The notes under the pieces: model-generated | The model's input: only the letters and a program-made list of their open reading frames with translations | Databases searched by the model: none | What the model was told of the DNA's origin: nothing | Assembly (NCBI GenBank): GCA_963589785.1 | Contig: CAVAMJ010000004.1 | Coordinates: 86,157 to 150,156 of the forward strand | Reading direction: 5' to 3' | Source of the DNA: SIG603 sp963589785 | GTDB taxonomy: Bacteria > Bacillota > Clostridia > Oscillospirales > Acutalibacteraceae | Length of the DNA stretch: 64,000 nucleotides | Program-made: the position numbers and the translations under genes | Part shown: piece after piece, positions 22,618-30,741 of the stretch | Numbering within the stretch: the first letter of the stretch is position 1 | How the letters are laid out: the number at the start of each line of letters is the position of its first letter

Positions 22618-23667
22618 TTACACACTAAGCTTCATATCGCCGTCTTTTACCCAACCGATTTTCTTAAAGAAGAAGTGGAAAGCAAGAGTGACAAGAGCGG
22701 GCAAAACAAAGTGAAGCAAAACTATCTCGAGTGCGAGCACGGGTGAAGATACATTTCCTGACATAGCGGAGATTGCGCCGAACTGGCCGACAAGTCCGCT
22801 TGTGCCCATGCCGGCTCCTGATGCCGTATTGGTCATCTTGAGTAAGCATGTGGAAACAGGTCCGAGAACAGCACTTGCAAGGGTGGGGGCAAGCCAGATA
22901 GTCGGCTTTTTCATAATGTTGCCGAACTGGAGCATGCTTGTGCCCAGTGCCTGAGAGATGAGTCCGCCCCAGCCGTTATCCTTGAAGCTTGCGACCGCAA
23001 AGCCGACCATCTGACAGCAGCATCCGACTACGGCGGCACCTGCGGCAAGTCCTGATAAATCGAGCATGATGCAAAGTGCGGCGCTTGAAATCGGTGCAGT
23101 TAGTGCAAGACCGACAATCACGGCAATGAGAATTCCCATAGGAAGCGGAGCGAGGGTTGTGGCATCGTTAATGATACTGCCCAAGCCGCTCATAAGGCTG
23201 TCTACGCCGGGGCCGACAAGCTTTCCCGCAAGTCCTCCGGAAACAATCGTGACGATTGGGGAAACTACGATATCTACCTTAGTCTTTCCGCTGACGAGCG
23301 AGCCGATTTCTTCACCGAAAGTTGCGGCGACAAATGCGCCGACAGGGCCGCCGACAGAATAGCCGAAAGCACCTGTTGCGGCTGACGAGAAAATGACAAG
23401 CGGCTTCGCTTTAAGTCCCCATGCAACAGAAACGCCGATTGCGGCGCCGACTACATTCGAGCTTGCACCGAGAACAGCACTTATCTCCGTCAAAAATCCG
23501 AGATAGGGGATTTTTCCCAGCTGAGATAAAATGAGTCCGATGATGAGCGATGAGAAAAGACCCAAAGCCATGGCGCTCATTCCCTCAACAAAATAGCGGT
23601 GTGCGTACTTTTTGATTACGGCAAAAAAGCTATTGCCATTTGTTTTTGAAATTGATAAATCCGACAA
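22618..23667 (-). CDS. PTS EIIC-like membrane protein (PTS_EIIC_2 family)
   Basis: A 349-residue membrane protein with about eight segments and many Gly/Ala-rich stretches (GLFSSLIIGLILSQLG, SSAATGAFGYSVGGPVGAFV, GNVSSPVLALEIVLLHFVLP). This matches the PTS_EIIC_2 family of putative phosphotransferase-system IIC proteins. No EIIA or EIIB gene is nearby and no phosphorylatable Cys or His domain is fused, so genuine PTS transport is uncertain. It starts at TTG 23667, 8 bases after AGAGGAAG. A long leader precedes it. Confidence 0.75.
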   Translation of the reverse strand: MSDLSISKTNGNSFFAVIKKYAHRYFVEGMSAMALGLFSSLIIGLILSQLGKIPYLGFLTEISAVLGASSNVVGAAIGVSVAWGLKAKPLVIFSSAATGAFGYSVGGPVGAFVAATFGEEIGSLVSGKTKVDIVVSPIVTIVSGGLAGKLVGPGVDSLMSGLGSIINDATTLAPLPMGILIAVIVGLALTAPISSAALCIMLDLSGLAAGAAVVGCCCQMVGFAVASFKDNGWGGLISQALGTSMLQFGNIMKKPTIWLAPTLASAVLGPVSTCLLKMTNTASGAGMGTSGLVGQFGAISAMSGNVSSPVLALEIVLLHFVLPALVTLAFHFFFKKIGWVKDGDMKLSV

Positions 23668-23956
23668 AATATTCTTCCTCTCTGAATTGAAATCCTTCTT
23701 TGACCCTGAAGGAAAAGGAATCTATAGTAGCTATGTTGCGTCGGTTGGTGTCCTCGTTGGTCCGCCGTCATCGCCTGCCCGTCTTTTCGGTACTGTCGGT
23801 CGTGACTTCGGTCTACTTGAGGTACTCCGCCTTTCGCCGTATGTAGTTTTAAATTATGGGACAAATGCCACAGAGAGGACGGCAAATGTTTATTTCCCGA
23901 GTTTTTTAATCATATATTTTCGCTTGTATGTTTAAATGAATCGAAAATATAAGGGT
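23668..23956 (-). promoter_or_regulatory. Long GC-rich leader of the PTS IIC-like gene
   Basis: Between the predicted promoter and the TTG start lie about 290 bases. Bases 23700-23860 are much richer in GC than ordinary intergenic DNA here. Near the predicted 5' end TATATTTTCG (23913-23922) pairs with CGAAAATATA (23942-23951), a perfect 10-bp inverted repeat with a 19-base loop. I could not match the rest to a known riboswitch class. A plus-strand open frame at 23612-23935 covers it but has no supported start. Confidence 0.4.
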
Positions 23957-23986
23957 ATTTTACCACAAATCAAGATATATAATCAA
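23957..23986 (-). promoter_or_regulatory. Probable promoter of the PTS IIC-like gene
   Basis: Read on the minus strand, TTGATT (23986-23981), an 18-base spacer and TAAAAT (23962-23957). Confidence 0.5.
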
Positions 23987-24000
23987 GCTAATCGAGCATG

Positions 24001-24417
24001 TTAAATGATTATACCGCTTAGGTGATCGATTTCATGCTGAATAATCTGAGCCGTGAAGCCTGAATATTTTTTCTGCTGTTTCTTGAAATTCAAGTCGAAG
24101 TATTCAACCTCGATTTCCTCATAACGCTTGGTTTTACGAACTCCGTCCAGAGAAAGACAGCCTTCCTCGGTTTCATATTCGCCGCTTTTAGATACGATTT
24201 TTGGATTGAACATAACTATATTGAAAAATCCAACCGTGACAGCAATGATATTTTTGTTTTCACCTATCATATTTGCCGCCATTCCGACACAGCGTTCACG
24301 GTTTGCCGCGAGAGTCTCAAGTAAATCGTTTGCTGTTGAGATGTCCGCCGTGCAGTTTTTGGCGGGGACAGATTTTCGTTTTAAAAAGAGAACGTCTCTT
24401 ACGATATTTCTAACCAT
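24001..24417 (-). CDS. def: Peptide deformylase, short divergent form
   Basis: A 138-residue protein with the three deformylase motifs in order. Motif I is GMAANMIG in place of the classical GxGLAAxQ. Motif II is EEGCLSL, with the metal-binding Cys, and motif III is QHEIDHLSG, with two His ligands and the catalytic Glu. The enzyme removes the formyl group from new N-termini. Lack of Gln in motif I and the short length put it among divergent deformylases common in Clostridia; a classical copy may exist elsewhere. AAGGAGTGAT precedes the ATG. Confidence 0.85.
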   Translation of the reverse strand: MVRNIVRDVLFLKRKSVPAKNCTADISTANDLLETLAANRERCVGMAANMIGENKNIIAVTVGFFNIVMFNPKIVSKSGEYETEEGCLSLDGVRKTKRYEEIEVEYFDLNFKKQQKKYSGFTAQIIQHEIDHLSGIII

Positions 24418-24454
24418 ATTATCACTCCTTTTTCTTAAGTATATCAGCAGTGGT

Positions 24455-24486
24455 GCAAAAAGAAAAGAGCCGACTTTCGTCGGCTC
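24455..24486 (-). terminator. Terminator of the minus-strand phosphofructokinase gene
   Basis: GAGCCGAC pairs with GTCGGCTC (24467-24474 with 24479-24486) around a 4-base loop. On the minus strand it is followed by TTTTCTTTTT. It separates the phosphofructokinase gene from def. Confidence 0.85.
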
Positions 24487-24507
24487 GATTGTTTGAATAT
24501 GAAAAGA

Positions 24508-25581
24508 TTAGTCACCGAAGCTGATGCCTGTGAGCTTAGCCTGCTTGACAATATCGCTTTCAGGATCGATATACTTAAGCTTTCCTGCGATGTCGGCAAG
24601 CGGAATATCGACAATCTCGAGTCCCTTGAGAGCGACCATTTTGCCGAAGTCCTTGTTGATGATGTGCTCTGCGGCAGCCGCACCGAGTCTTGTGGAAAGA
24701 ACTCTGTCGTATGCGCAAGGTGAACCGCCACGTTGAGTGTGACCCGGAACGGTAACTCTTGCCTCTACGCCTGTCTCATTGACAATCTGATCTGCAATCT
24801 CATAAGCAACTGAAGGATACTTTCTGTTAGCGACCTTCTCCTTGTACTGCTTTTTCTTGAGCTTTGCGTCTTCCTTGGAGATAGCACCCTCGGCAACAGC
24901 GAGAATAGTGAACTTCTTGCCGGACTTTTCTCTCTGCTTGATAGCCTTGCAGACCTTCTTTATGTCGTAAGGAATTTCAGGGAGAAGAATGACGTCTGCG
25001 CCGCCTGCGATACCTGCGTAAAGTGTGATCCAGCCGACCTTGTGACCCATAACCTCAACGATGAAAACTCTTGAGTGGGAAGCCGCTGTTGTGTGGATGC
25101 AGTCGAGAGCGTTTGTTGCAATCTCAACGGAGGAATGGAAACCGAAGGTCATTTCTGTTCCCCAGACGTCGTTATCAATGGTCTTAGGACAGCCGACAAC
25201 GTTAAGACCCTCTTCGCTCAAGCGGTTAGCTGTTTTAAGAGAACCGTTTCCGCCAAGAACGACGAGAGCATCAAGACCAAGCTTCTTGTAGGTGGACTTC
25301 ATAGCCTCGACCTTGTTGATCCCCTCCGGAGTGGGGATGTCAATCTCCTTGAACGGAGTTCTGCTTGTTCCGAGGACGGTGCCGCCCTCTGTGAGTATGC
25401 CTGAGAAGTGCTTCGGCTTCATAAGCTTATAGTTCTCGTAAATCATACCCTTGTATCCGTCTAAAAATCCGTAGATTTCTACATCTTCAACATTTTTGTA
25501 GAGTGCCTTTGCCACGCCTCGCATGGTTGCGTTCAGAGCCTGGCAGTCACCGCCGCTGGTGAGCATTCCTATTCTTAACAT
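24508..25581 (-). CDS. 6-phosphofructokinase, atypical (GGNGS/PKTIDND type)
   Basis: A 357-residue PfkA-superfamily enzyme. ATG 25581 follows AAGGAGG by 8 bases and yields MLRIGMLTSGGDCQALNATM; an in-frame upstream ATG at 25626 lacks this site. The nucleotide-binding motif is GGNGS rather than GGDGS. The substrate motif is PKTIDND rather than PGTIDND. Lys at that position is associated with pyrophosphate-using or mixed group III enzymes, while the Gly of GGNG resembles ATP enzymes. The phosphoryl donor is therefore uncertain. A classical pfkA lies at 47621. Confidence 0.88.
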   Translation of the reverse strand: MLRIGMLTSGGDCQALNATMRGVAKALYKNVEDVEIYGFLDGYKGMIYENYKLMKPKHFSGILTEGGTVLGTSRTPFKEIDIPTPEGINKVEAMKSTYKKLGLDALVVLGGNGSLKTANRLSEEGLNVVGCPKTIDNDVWGTEMTFGFHSSVEIATNALDCIHTTAASHSRVFIVEVMGHKVGWITLYAGIAGGADVILLPEIPYDIKKVCKAIKQREKSGKKFTILAVAEGAISKEDAKLKKKQYKEKVANRKYPSVAYEIADQIVNETGVEARVTVPGHTQRGGSPCAYDRVLSTRLGAAAAEHIINKDFGKMVALKGLEIVDIPLADIAGKLKYIDPESDIVKQAKLTGISFGD

Positions 25582-25654
25582 AGTTAAATTCCTCCTTGCG
25601 AAAAGTCCAATCATATTTTCGTCCATGATTAGGTATCGAATATCTATAAAATTA

Positions 25655-25683
25655 ATGATATAACATAATTTTAGTCAAGTCAA
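25655..25683 (-). promoter_or_regulatory. Promoter of the atypical phosphofructokinase gene
   Basis: On the minus strand, TTGACT (25683-25678), 17-base spacer, TATCAT (25660-25655). Confidence 0.55.
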
Positions 25684-25711
25684 CAATCAAAATTACAATG
25701 CTTTTTGTTAT

Positions 25712-25745
25712 AAAAGAACAAATAGGGACGAAAACCGCCCCTATC
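25712..25745 (-). terminator. Terminator of the polyphosphate kinase gene
   Basis: On the minus strand ATAGGG and CCCTAT form a stem around an 11-base loop, followed by TTGTTCTTTT. Confidence 0.65.
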
Positions 25746-25752
25746 TGATATA

Positions 25753-27906
25753 TTAATTTGTCTGAGCTGTTGTTTTGACCTCTTCGTCATATGCCTCTTG
25801 GAAGAAAATCTCCTGAGAATTGAGCTTTTCTCCGTTCGGATGAAGATTTCTGTCAACATAAAGACCCTCTGCGGTCTGCTCCTTGCCCTTTTCGTCATCA
25901 GCCATAACGGTATCGAAGATGTGGCGGATTTTTGCTCTGATTGTCTCGTCATAAATCGGAGCGGCAATCTCAACACGTCTTACGGTATTTCTTGTCATGA
26001 AGTCCGCACTGGCGATGTACATGCTCTCTTCGTCGCCGATGCCGAAGCGGTAAATTCTCGAGTGCTCGAGGTAGCGTCCGACAACGCTGATGATTGTGAT
26101 GTTGTCGGTAAGACCCGGAACCTTTGGCTTGAGACAGCAAATTCCTCTGACGATAAGCTCGATTTTAACACCGGCTTTTGATGCCTGGATGAGCTTGTCG
26201 ATAATCTTCTTGTCGGTGAGAGAGTTTATCTTAGCGCCGATGTATGCGGGCTTGCCTGCCTGAGCGTTTGCAATCTCGATGTCCATCATATCGAGAATTC
26301 TGTTCTGCAGACACTTCGGAGCAACGAGAAGATGCTGCATTTCCTCGACTGTCTCGCCCATGAGAAGTGCACCGAATACCTTTGCGCCCTCGGCACCGAT
26401 ATCCTGGTTAGCCGTGATGAGTGAAAGGTCGGTATAAAGACGAGAGGTTTTCTCGTTGTAGTTTCCTGTTCCTATCTGGGTGATGTAGCTTACTTCTCCG
26501 TCAATTTTTCTTGTAATGAGGCAAAGCTTGGAGTGAACCTTGTATCCCGGCAGACCGTAGATAATGTTGCATCCCGAATCCTCGAGGCGGCGGCTCATCT
26601 CGATATTGTTCTCTTCGTCAAATCTTGCACGAAGCTCAACCAAAACATCGACTTCCTTGCCGTTCTCAGCAGCTTCTACAAGAGCCTCTATAACCTTGCT
26701 TCGCTCAGCTACACGGTAAAGAGTCATCTTAATGGAAACAACGCTGTCGTCCTCTGCGGCTTCATTGAGAAGTTTGAGGAAGGTTCTCATATCGTTGTAT
26801 GGATAGGAGAGAAGAACGTCCTTCTTCTCAACCTGAGGAATGATCTTTTCCTTTGAATTAAGCTGATTTGAAAGTCTCGGTGAACGCTTCTCGTAGAAAA
26901 GCTCCGGCTTGTTTCTAAGGCTTTCCTGAATTGAGAAGACAAACTTGAGGTCAAGCGGTGTGCCGACATTTATGATGTGAGATGCTTTCATCTTGAGGTG
27001 CTTCAAAATGTCGCTCTGAGTCTCTGCGGAAAGCGGTCTTGAAAGCTCGAGTCTGACAGGGCTTAGGCGCTTTCTCTGCTTGATAAGGCGCTCCATAGCC
27101 TCACGATAATCGAGGATTTCCTCATCGTAAGCGTCCTCTGTGTCGATGTCTGCGTTTCTTGTGACTCTTATGATAGACTTTTCGACTATATCATATTTTT
27201 TGTAAAGCTTCTGAACGAAATGAAGAATGAGTTCCTCAGAGAGCATGAATGTGCCGGGTCTTGAGGGGATCTCGATAAGTCTCTTGAATACGCTGTTTGT
27301 GCAAGGAATGATACCAAGTCTCGATTTATCGGATTTAGCCTTCTTGCTCTTGAGAACAACAAGCGCATAGAGCTCCTTGTTGTTAAGGAACGGGAACGGC
27401 TGAGATTTTCCGATTACCATCGGAGAAAGATAAGGCGCAATGTTAGTATCAAAATACTTTTCGATAAGTTCGCCCTCAGAAGTTGAAAGCTTATTGAAGT
27501 TGATGATTCTGATTCCGTGCGGTTCAAGCTCACCCATAAGCTGCTCGTAAACAAGAGCTTTCTTTTTCTCGAGGCTTTTTACTTGCTTGAGAATTGCGGA
27601 TACCTGCTCAGCGCTTGTCATGCCTGTCTTGTTCTCTCTTACCTTCGGATCGGTCAAATGCTGATCCATAAGAGAACCGACACGAACCATGAAGAATTCG
27701 TCAAGGTTAGTCTGGAAGATAGATGCAAATGTGAGTCTCTCGGCAAGCGGAACTTTCGGATTGCCGGCTTCATTTAGGCATCTCTCGTCAAACTGGAGCC
27801 ATGAGAGCTCACGGTTAGTGTAGCAGGAAATATCCTTGTTTTTCTGTCCTTTTTCATCTTTTTCTGTTACGGTATTCTCACCTAACAGAGTTTCTTGGAT
27901 TTCCAT
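25753..27906 (-). CDS. ppk1: Polyphosphate kinase 1
   Basis: A 717-residue enzyme starting at ATG 27906, 8 bases after AAAGGA; the open frame extends 52 codons upstream without support. The N-terminal domain (NRELSWLQFDERCLNEA) is diagnostic. The catalytic phospholipase-D-like domains carry GYKVHSKLCLITR, with the His that is probably phosphorylated, GTGNYNEKTSRLYTD and FMTRNTVRRVEIAAPI. It makes polyphosphate reversibly from ATP and acts in phosphate storage and stress. There is no adjacent exopolyphosphatase gene. It is a single-gene unit. Confidence 0.95.
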   Translation of the reverse strand: MEIQETLLGENTVTEKDEKGQKNKDISCYTNRELSWLQFDERCLNEAGNPKVPLAERLTFASIFQTNLDEFFMVRVGSLMDQHLTDPKVRENKTGMTSAEQVSAILKQVKSLEKKKALVYEQLMGELEPHGIRIINFNKLSTSEGELIEKYFDTNIAPYLSPMVIGKSQPFPFLNNKELYALVVLKSKKAKSDKSRLGIIPCTNSVFKRLIEIPSRPGTFMLSEELILHFVQKLYKKYDIVEKSIIRVTRNADIDTEDAYDEEILDYREAMERLIKQRKRLSPVRLELSRPLSAETQSDILKHLKMKASHIINVGTPLDLKFVFSIQESLRNKPELFYEKRSPRLSNQLNSKEKIIPQVEKKDVLLSYPYNDMRTFLKLLNEAAEDDSVVSIKMTLYRVAERSKVIEALVEAAENGKEVDVLVELRARFDEENNIEMSRRLEDSGCNIIYGLPGYKVHSKLCLITRKIDGEVSYITQIGTGNYNEKTSRLYTDLSLITANQDIGAEGAKVFGALLMGETVEEMQHLLVAPKCLQNRILDMMDIEIANAQAGKPAYIGAKINSLTDKKIIDKLIQASKAGVKIELIVRGICCLKPKVPGLTDNITIISVVGRYLEHSRIYRFGIGDEESMYIASADFMTRNTVRRVEIAAPIYDETIRAKIRHIFDTVMADDEKGKEQTAEGLYVDRNLHPNGEKLNSQEIFFQEAYDEEVKTTAQTN

Positions 27907-27978
27907 AAGATTGTCCTTTAAAATTAGATTTGTAAATGAGAAAACATCCACATAGTATACTGTAGAGTATATACTAAA

Positions 27979-28007
27979 AGTATACTTGAAATGCGATATA
28001 ATTTCAA
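27979..28007 (-). promoter_or_regulatory. Promoter of ppk1 with repeated AGTATA(T)AC words
   Basis: On the minus strand, TTGAAA (28007-28002), 17-base spacer, TATACT (27984-27979). Three AGTATAC-like words (27954-27960, 27966-27974, 27979-27985) cluster around the -10 and predicted start and could be operator half-sites. Confidence 0.6.
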
Positions 28008-28237
28008 GATAATATGATAATACGTGAATGTAAAATCGAAGGGTTTTTAATGTAAATATCATGTAAAATTTGGGCCTGTATTTTAAATTTCCGGAAGGGC
28101 AAAATAGAACATGGCTTATATTTTTGATATGAAATTAAAAAGCTTGGCGGCTTCAAAAAAACATCACAAAATAGAGCAAAGCACAAACAAAATGAAGTTT
28201 TTGCACAAAAAAGAGGTTTAAATTTCAAAATATACTC

Positions 28238-28266
28238 TTGACAGAGAAAAAACTAAAGTGTATAAT
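28238..28266 (+). promoter_or_regulatory. Consensus promoter of the aspS-gat operon
   Basis: TTGACA (28238-28243), 17-base spacer, TATAAT (28261-28266), a perfect SigA match. Bases 28030-28237 upstream are non-coding. Confidence 0.9.
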
Positions 28267-28272
28267 TCTATC

Positions 28273-28594
28273 AAATTAAAGAAGCAAACAAAGGCTGAGA
28301 AGAGAAGAGTAGCCCGTAACGATTGACAAAGAGAGCCGATGGCGGTGGGAATTCGGTACAAAAGATACGGAGGAAGAACATCTCGGAGCCTCTGACCAAA
28401 AGCCCTAAAAAGAAAGAAAAAAGAATTTAAAAGGCAAGTAGATTCAGACGCAGCTGCAGCGTTACAGGCAGATTCGCATGTCGGTGCGAAGTAAGCGGAA
28501 CACAAAGATGTGATCAATTTTGGGTGGTACCGCGGATGGCTATTGATTATTCAAGCTGTTCGTCCCTTAGATTTAAGGGATGAGCAGCTTTTTT
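28273..28594 (+). ncRNA. T-box leader, Asp specifier
   Basis: The conserved T-box TGGGTGGTACCGCGG lies at 28520-28534. Stem I is closed by AGGCT with AGCCCT, and its internal loop has AGTA on the 5' side and CTCTGACCAAA on the 3' side. The GAC there (28394-28396) is read as an Asp specifier codon, in agreement with aspS downstream. A terminator (28553-28594) ends the leader, so uncharged tRNA-Asp should allow read-through. T-box identity is certain; the specifier position is my inference. Confidence 0.92.
28553..28594 (+). terminator. T-box regulated terminator
   Basis: AAGCTG-TT-CGTCCCTT pairs with AAGGGATG-AG-CAGCTT, followed by TTTTTA. The T-box at 28520 can form the competing antiterminator. 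Confidence 0.88.
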
Positions 28595-28633
28595 ATTTTG
28601 TATTCGCCCGAAAAAAGAAAGAAGGACAGAGAA

Positions 28634-30721
28634 ATGAACAGAACTCATTACTGCGGCAGATTGACGGAAAAAGAAATGGGTAAAACGGTTACCTGTGCAG
28701 GCTGGGTGCAGACAAAGAGAGATATGGGAGGAGTTATCTTCGTCGATTTAAAGGACAGAGAAGGAACTCTCCAGGTGGTTTTCAACGCTATGTACATGAG
28801 CGAGGAGGAATTCCACATTGCAGAGACACTCAGAAACCAGAGTGTCATTGAGGTTACAGGATTGCTTCGCAGACGTGATGAGGAGACCTACAACCCAAAA
28901 CTTCCCACAGGTACAATCGAATTAAAGGCAGAGAAAATCACACTTCTTTCCACAAGTGCTTCACTTCCGTTCAATATGGACGAGAGAAGTAAGGTAAGAG
29001 AGGACTTGAGATTAAAATATCGTTTTCTTGACCTAAGAAGCCCAGAGATGGTGAGAAATTTGAAGTTCCGCCACCAGCTGGTCAGAGTTGTAAGAGATTA
29101 TCTTGACAATGACGATTTCATTGAGATTGAAACTCCTATGCTCACAAAGTCAACTCCCGAGGGAGCAAGAGACTACCTCGTTCCGTCAAGAGTTCACCCC
29201 GGAATGTTCTACGCACTTCCGCAGTCACCTCAGATTTTCAAGCAGCTTCTCATGGTCGGCGGATTTGACAAATACTACCAGGTAGCAAGATGCTTCCGTG
29301 ATGAGGACCTTCGTGCAGACAGACAGCCGGAGTTCACTCAGGTTGATATGGAAATGAGCTTTGTTGAACAAGAGGATATTTTTGTTCACCTCGAAAAGCT
29401 TTTCAAGCATGTTATGAAGGAGCTTATGCACGAGGAAATAACAGAGCCGTTCCAGAGAATGACATGGCACACTGCAATGGATGTTTATGGCAGCGACAAG
29501 CCTGACCTCAGATTTGACCTCCCGATAGTTGATATTACGGACATCGCAGAAAAATGCTCGTTCAGTGTTTTCAACAGTGTTGTCAAAAAGGGCGGAATAG
29601 TAAGAGCGATAAATGTTCCCGGCGGCGACAGCTTCACAAGAAGCCAGATTGAAGAATTGACCGAAAAGGCATTCGGCTACGGCGCAAAGGGTATGGCTTG
29701 GATAAGCATTAGACCTGACGGAGAATTATATTCTGTTCTCACAAAGTACTTTGAGCATGAGCTTATGGACGAGCTTATCAAGCGTGTGGACGCAAAGAAC
29801 GGAGACTTCATTCTCTTCTGTGCCGACAAGCTTGCTACTGTCAGAAGAACACTCGGTGGACTTAGACTTGATATTGCAGATATGCTTGACCTCAGAAGAA
29901 AAGGCGAATACAAATTCCTTTTCGTCACCGACTTCCCTGAGTTTGAGTACAGCGAGGAAGAGGGCAGATGGATTGCAACTCACCACCCGTTCACAATGCC
30001 TTATGAAGAGGATATAAAATACCTCAAGACGGACCCCGAGAGAGTAAGAGCACAGGCATATGACGTTGTTCTCAACGGCACGGAGCTTGGCTCAGGTTCG
30101 ATAAGAATTCACAAGCCCGAGGTTCAGCAGGCTATGTTCGAGGCACTGGGATTCAGTGACGAGCAGATTGAGGAGCGTTTCGGCTTCATGGTGAATGCAT
30201 TTAAGTACGGCACACCTCCTCACGGCGGCTTTGCATTTGGTCTTGACCGTTTGACTATGCTCTTGCTTGGTGCGGATTCACTTCGAGATGTAATTGCGTT
30301 CCCGAAGATTAAGGATGCAAGCTGTCCGCTGACAGATGCCCCAAATGTTGTCGATATCGAACAGCTTGAGGTGTTGAATCTTGCCGAGGCATTCAAAACC
30401 CCGGAGGAGAGAATGGGCGGCAAGTCTGCTAAGAAGAAAAGCCCACAGATAGATATAAAGAACGTTGCAAACCTCGCAAGACTCAGCCTCAGTGAGGAAG
30501 AGATGAGAGAAATGCCAGACCAGATGAAGAGCATAATCGAGTTTGCCGACAAGCTTTCAGAGCTTGATATAGAGGACGTTCAGCCGACAGCCCATGTTGT
30601 CGAGCAGACGAACGTCATGAGAGAGGATGTTCCGAAAAGCGACTTCACAAGAGAAGAGATGCTCAGAAACGCCCCAACTCATACCGATGAATATATCTAC
30701 GTGCCAAAGGCATTTGAATAA
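28634..30721 (+). CDS. aspS: Aspartyl-tRNA synthetase fused to GatC
   Basis: A 695-residue fusion. Residues 1 to about 595 are a bacterial-type AspRS: anticodon-binding domain (AGWVQTKRDMGGVIFVDLKD), motif 2 FRDEDLRADRQPEFTQVD, the GAD insertion, and motif 3 GFAFGLDRLTML. A short basic linker (GGKSAKKKSPQ) leads to residues about 604-695, a complete GatC (IKNVANLARLSLSEEEM, then YIYVPKAFE). GatC is normally a separate chaperone-like subunit of GatCAB. gatA and gatB follow directly and no other gatC is seen. ATG 28634 follows AAGGA. Met occupies the site of E. coli Leu30, so tRNA discrimination is unclear. Confidence 0.95.
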   Translation: MNRTHYCGRLTEKEMGKTVTCAGWVQTKRDMGGVIFVDLKDREGTLQVVFNAMYMSEEEFHIAETLRNQSVIEVTGLLRRRDEETYNPKLPTGTIELKAEKITLLSTSASLPFNMDERSKVREDLRLKYRFLDLRSPEMVRNLKFRHQLVRVVRDYLDNDDFIEIETPMLTKSTPEGARDYLVPSRVHPGMFYALPQSPQIFKQLLMVGGFDKYYQVARCFRDEDLRADRQPEFTQVDMEMSFVEQEDIFVHLEKLFKHVMKELMHEEITEPFQRMTWHTAMDVYGSDKPDLRFDLPIVDITDIAEKCSFSVFNSVVKKGGIVRAINVPGGDSFTRSQIEELTEKAFGYGAKGMAWISIRPDGELYSVLTKYFEHELMDELIKRVDAKNGDFILFCADKLATVRRTLGGLRLDIADMLDLRRKGEYKFLFVTDFPEFEYSEEEGRWIATHHPFTMPYEEDIKYLKTDPERVRAQAYDVVLNGTELGSGSIRIHKPEVQQAMFEALGFSDEQIEERFGFMVNAFKYGTPPHGGFAFGLDRLTMLLLGADSLRDVIAFPKIKDASCPLTDAPNVVDIEQLEVLNLAEAFKTPEERMGGKSAKKKSPQIDIKNVANLARLSLSEEEMREMPDQMKSIIEFADKLSELDIEDVQPTAHVVEQTNVMREDVPKSDFTREEMLRNAPTHTDEYIYVPKAFE

Positions 30722-30741
30722 GAAGGAAGTAGCGAATTAGC

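Noticed and set aside
23612..23935. 107-codon plus-strand frame over the PTS leader
   Set aside because: Part reads plausibly as protein, but it begins inside the antisense PTS gene, has no ribosome-binding site and ends in AT-rich low-complexity sequence. Kept only as an open point.
27907..28062. 52-codon upstream extension of polyphosphate kinase
   Set aside because: It crosses the predicted promoter; ATG 27906 has AAAGGA and gives the normal N-terminus.
28580..28633. 18-codon extension of AspRS
   Set aside because: It begins in the T-box terminator; ATG 28634 has AAGGA and the expected MNRTHYCG start.
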